Notes under the pieces: generated by a model | What the model was told of the DNA's origin: nothing | The model's database searches: none | The model's input: only the letters and a program-made list of their open reading frames with translations | Position numbers and translations under genes: made by a program | Part shown: positions 4,756-6,770 of the stretch, piece after piece | Layout: each line of letters begins with the position of its first letter | Numbering within the stretch: position 1 is the stretch's first letter | Origin: Atopobiaceae bacterium UBA7016 | GTDB taxonomy: Bacteria; Actinomycetota; Coriobacteriia; Coriobacteriales; Atopobiaceae | Direction of reading: 5' to 3' | DNA length: 6,770 nt | Assembly (NCBI GenBank): GCA_002449555.1 | Contig: DJXA01000086.1 | Span: 445 to 7,214 of the forward strand

Positions 4756-5604
4756 ATGGAGTACTTCGAGCTCAACGACGGTAACAAGATTCCGGCCATC
4801 GGCTTTGGCGTGTTCATGATTCCCGCGGACGGCCCCACCTACGAGGCGACGCTCGCCGCGCTGGAGGCGGGATACCGCCACATCGATACGGCCGCTGCCT
4901 ACATGAACGAGCGGGACGTGGGCCGCGCCGTGCGCGACAGCGGCATTCCGCGCGAGGAAATCTTCGTCACCTCCAAGCTGTGGCCGCAGGACTACGCCGC
5001 GGCGGACGCGCCCGCTGGCATCAGGCGCACGCTTGACAACCTGGGCCTTGACTACATCGACCTCATGCTGCTCCACCAGCCCTATGGCCCGGTGGACGAG
5101 GCGTGGGCCGCGCTTGAGGAGGTCAAGGAGCAGGGCCTCATTCGCTCCATCGGCGTCTCCAACATGACGCCCAAGATCTGGAACCAGTGGGTTCCCAGCT
5201 TCAAGACCCTGCCCGCCGTCAACCAGGTGGAGTGCAATCCCACCTTCCAGCAGAATGCGCTGCGCGAAGTACTCGAGCCGCTGGGCGTAGTCATCGCGTG
5301 CTGGTACCCGCTGGGCCATGGCAACGCCGAGCTGCTGGGTAACCCGGCTATCACCGGTCCTGCGGCTAAGTACGGCAAGGACGCCGGCCAGATCGTCCTG
5401 CGCTTTGAGGTGCAGGAGGGCTTCGTGGTGCTGCCCAAGTCCACCAAGCCTGCCCGCATCAAGTCCAACCTCGACATCTTTGGCTTTGAGCTGACGGACG
5501 CCGAGATGGACGCCATCCGCGCGCTCGACACCGGCAAGGGTACGCACGACCCCGACGACCCGATCAACGCCGAGCGCCTGCTCTCCTTCCGCGTGCACGA
5601 CTAA
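4756..5604 (+). CDS. Aldo/keto reductase (2,5-diketo-gluconate-reductase-like AKR)
   Basis: A complete 282-residue NAD(P)H-dependent (alpha/beta)8-barrel reductase, acting on aldehyde or ketone groups in the cytoplasm. The catalytic tetrad is intact: Asp44 and Tyr49 (HIDTAAAYMNE), Lys74 (TSKLWPQD) and His107 (LLHQPYG). GVSN (133-136) and NQVECNP (156-162) are family signatures, and LPKSTKPARIKSN (226-238) is the nucleotide-phosphate-binding loop. The usual LRW before that loop is LRF here. The frame is open far upstream (to 4525), but AAAGGAG (4743-4748) seven bases before the ATG at 4756 and the N-terminus EYFELNDGNKIPAIGFG fix the start. The next gene begins ten bases after the stop, so the two are coupled. 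The substrate cannot be read from sequence. Confidence 0.95.
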   Translation: MEYFELNDGNKIPAIGFGVFMIPADGPTYEATLAALEAGYRHIDTAAAYMNERDVGRAVRDSGIPREEIFVTSKLWPQDYAAADAPAGIRRTLDNLGLDYIDLMLLHQPYGPVDEAWAALEEVKEQGLIRSIGVSNMTPKIWNQWVPSFKTLPAVNQVECNPTFQQNALREVLEPLGVVIACWYPLGHGNAELLGNPAITGPAAKYGKDAGQIVLRFEVQEGFVVLPKSTKPARIKSNLDIFGFELTDAEMDAIRALDTGKGTHDPDDPINAERLLSFRVHD

Positions 5605-5614
5605 GGGGCGCCGC

Positions 5615-6028
5615 ATGTTCACTCCGTTTGACATTCGTGACGGCAAGGCCGTGGTCACGGCCGACACGAGCCACTTGAACGACAAGCAGCTTGAGGTGCT
5701 TGCCGCCTACCAGGCCATGCAGCAGGCCATGGTGAGCGCTGACCACGATGCGATGCGCGACATCGTGGAGGACGGCACCACCTTCACGCACATGAGCGGC
5801 TACACCCAGACCAAGGAAGAGTTCATCGCCGAGGTGGGCGGCCCGCTCACGTACTTCCACTCGGACGTGCGTGACGTGGACATACGCATCGACGGCGGCT
5901 GGGCGACCCTCACGGGGACCGTGGCCCTGACGGCTCGTGCGTACGGCTCTGAGGGAACCTTCCCGCTGAAGGTGCGCCAGATGCTGCACCGCGTGGGCGG
6001 CCGTTGGCCGTACTCAAAGCGTGCGTAG
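5615..6028 (+). CDS. Second NTF2-like protein (DUF4440/SnoaL-like)
   Basis: A 137-residue protein with an NTF2-like layout. Helix LNDKQLEVLAAYQAMQQAMV (21-40) and DHDAMRDIVEDGTTFTHMSG are followed by TKEEFIAEV (66-74). The strands carry DVDIRIDGGWATLTGTVAL and end QMLHRVGGRW. DUF4440-type proteins share this plan. It is not closely similar to the 152-residue NTF2-like protein at the start of the cluster, so it is not a recent duplication. The Shine-Dalgarno AAGGGG (5603-5608) overlaps the stop codon of the aldo/keto reductase gene, indicating translational coupling. The C-terminus (WPYSKRA) ends shortly after the conserved Trp. A role as a dehydratase, an isomerase or a non-catalytic binding partner cannot be distinguished. 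Confidence 0.8.
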   Translation: MFTPFDIRDGKAVVTADTSHLNDKQLEVLAAYQAMQQAMVSADHDAMRDIVEDGTTFTHMSGYTQTKEEFIAEVGGPLTYFHSDVRDVDIRIDGGWATLTGTVALTARAYGSEGTFPLKVRQMLHRVGGRWPYSKRA

Positions 6029-6030
6029 AA

Positions 6031-6107
6031 CGCAAAAACTACCGACCAAGGGAATACGCGCCCACGCTCAACTGGGCTTTTGCGAATCCAGAATCCCTTG
6101 GTCGGTA
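6031..6107 (+). promoter_or_regulatory. Inverted-repeat leader with internal terminator-like hairpin before the OYE gene
   Basis: TACCGACCAAGGGA (6040-6053) and TCCCTTGGTCGGTA (6094-6107) are perfect 14-bp inverted arms around a 40-base interior. Inside is GCCCA/TGGGC (6060-6064, 6073-6077) followed by TTTT, a small terminator-like hairpin. CGCAAAA (6031-6037) is complementary to TTTTGCG (6078-6084), and that pairing crosses the 14-bp stem. The region may be a terminator with alternative folding, an operator, or a small mobile palindromic unit. Confidence 0.6.
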
Positions 6108-6133
6108 ATTCGCCTCAAGACAGGGAGCATGAC

Positions 6134-6770
6134 ATGAAGACATATCCGCAGCTATCGAGCTCGTTCACCATTGGCAAGACCACCATCAAGAATCGCTTCG
6201 CCGTGGCCCCGATGGATCCTGGCTTTGACGTGGCGCCTGACGGCAGCTTCACGCAGATGGGGATCGACTACTACGTGCGCCGTGCGCAGGGTGGCTTTGG
6301 CCTCATCTATACGGGTGGTATGGGTATCGACACCGACTTCGAGAAGTTCGCTCCGTCCGTGCTGGACAACCCCGCCGCCTTCGTGCGCACGGGCCAAGAG
6401 ATCAACGCGCGCATCGCGGCGTATGGAACCAAGATGTTTGTGCAGCTGGCCTTTGGCCTGGGCCGCAACGCCGGCCTTTCTGCGCCGAGCGAGCTCACCA
6501 TTATGTGGGACCCGTCGCGCAAGACCCGCGCCCTGACGGCTGAGGACATCGAGACCAAGATGGCCAACTTCGTCGAGGCGGCCAAGCTGGTGCAGCAGGC
6601 AGGCTTTGCGGGCATCGACGTGCACGCTATCCACTGGGGACATCTGCTGGATGAGTTTGCGCTCTCCATCATGAACCAGCGCACCGACGAGTACGGCGGA
6701 AGCCTTGAGAACCGCCTGCGCATCCCGCGCGAGCTGCGCCGTCGTATCGCTGAGGCCTGTGGGCCAGACT
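6134..6770 (+). CDS. Old Yellow Enzyme-family NADH:flavin oxidoreductase, N-terminal part (runs off window)
   Basis: The frame is open from the ATG at 6134 to the end of the window (212 codons), so only the FMN-binding TIM-barrel part is seen; relatives are ~340-370 or ~650-680 residues. KNRFAVAPMDPGF (19-31), YYVRRAQGGFGLIYTGG (46-62), KMFVQLAFGLGR (100-111), GIDVHAIHWGHLLDEF (160-175) and NQRTDEYGGSLENRLR (181-196) are family hallmarks. These proteins reduce activated C=C bonds (enones, dienoyl-CoAs, bile-acid and steroid intermediates); longer versions carry an Fe-S cluster and FAD/NAD domains. The HxxHxGYLL motif of relatives reads HAIHWGHLL here, replacing a tyrosine by His170. AGGGAG (6122-6127) six bases upstream supports the start. 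The gene lies 105 bases after the second NTF2-like gene, with an inverted-repeat leader between. Confidence 0.92.
   Translation, partial: MKTYPQLSSSFTIGKTTIKNRFAVAPMDPGFDVAPDGSFTQMGIDYYVRRAQGGFGLIYTGGMGIDTDFEKFAPSVLDNPAAFVRTGQEINARIAAYGTKMFVQLAFGLGRNAGLSAPSELTIMWDPSRKTRALTAEDIETKMANFVEAAKLVQQAGFAGIDVHAIHWGHLLDEFALSIMNQRTDEYGGSLENRLRIPRELRRRIAEACGPD

Noticed and set aside
4732..5685. 317-codon open frame antisense to the aldo/keto reductase gene
   Set aside because: Composition is rich in Arg/Val/His/Leu as expected of an antisense shadow, and it shows no motif; the sense strand encodes an intact catalytic tetrad.
2723..6107. The 68-bp palindrome at 2723 and the 68-bp inverted repeat at 6040 as copies of one element
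   Set aside because: They share length only; arm sequences and architecture (no loop versus a 40-base interior) are unrelated.
6129..6137. Earlier ATG at 6129 as start of the OYE gene
   Set aside because: It is out of frame and runs into TGA after two codons; the ATG at 6134 has the AGGGAG at correct spacing.
4226..6770. A bona fide bile-acid-inducible (bai) operon
   Set aside because: Only the folds are shared. There is no CoA ligase, CoA transferase, BaiA-type SDR or transporter, and the NTF2-like proteins are not recognisably BaiE.

Overview
The window is a densely packed, GC-rich bacterial chromosome segment with short intergenic gaps and strong Shine-Dalgarno sequences. The gene mix is flavoproteins and small oxidoreductases, a VanX-type dipeptidase, and LysR and TetR regulators. 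Together with the codon use this resembles gut or oral Coriobacteriia (Atopobium/Olsenella/Collinsella-like Actinomycetota). That placement is an inference from style and gene content; no rRNA or other marker gene is present.

Left part (1-2012): a flavodoxin gene on the minus strand is divergent from a LysR-family regulator on the plus strand. They share an AT-rich 132-bp gap holding a run of short palindromes, two with the LysR T-N11-A signature. The lysR gene converges on a small, apparently C-terminally shortened membrane protein of DUF4405/cytochrome-b-like type, with a long imperfect hairpin between them.

Middle part (2013-4109): a flavoprotein with a compact four-cysteine motif (iron-sulfur flavoprotein type) runs on the plus strand. 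It converges on a VanX-like D-Ala-D-Ala dipeptidase gene on the minus strand. The two 3' ends are separated by a perfect, loopless 68-bp palindrome that includes the last codons of the dipeptidase gene. A TetR-family regulator lies just upstream of the dipeptidase on the same strand.

Right part (4110-6770): the TetR gene is divergent from a plus-strand cluster. In order it encodes an NTF2/SnoaL-fold protein, an aldo/keto reductase, a second NTF2-fold (DUF4440-like) protein and an Old Yellow Enzyme-family oxidoreductase that runs off the window. The divergent gap has two clear inverted repeats that are good TetR operator candidates. The gap before the OYE gene has a 14-bp-arm inverted repeat with competing pairings. 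The likely theme is NAD(P)H/flavin-dependent reduction of a small carbonyl/enone compound (dietary, xenobiotic or host-derived) under TetR control. The substrate cannot be read from the sequence.
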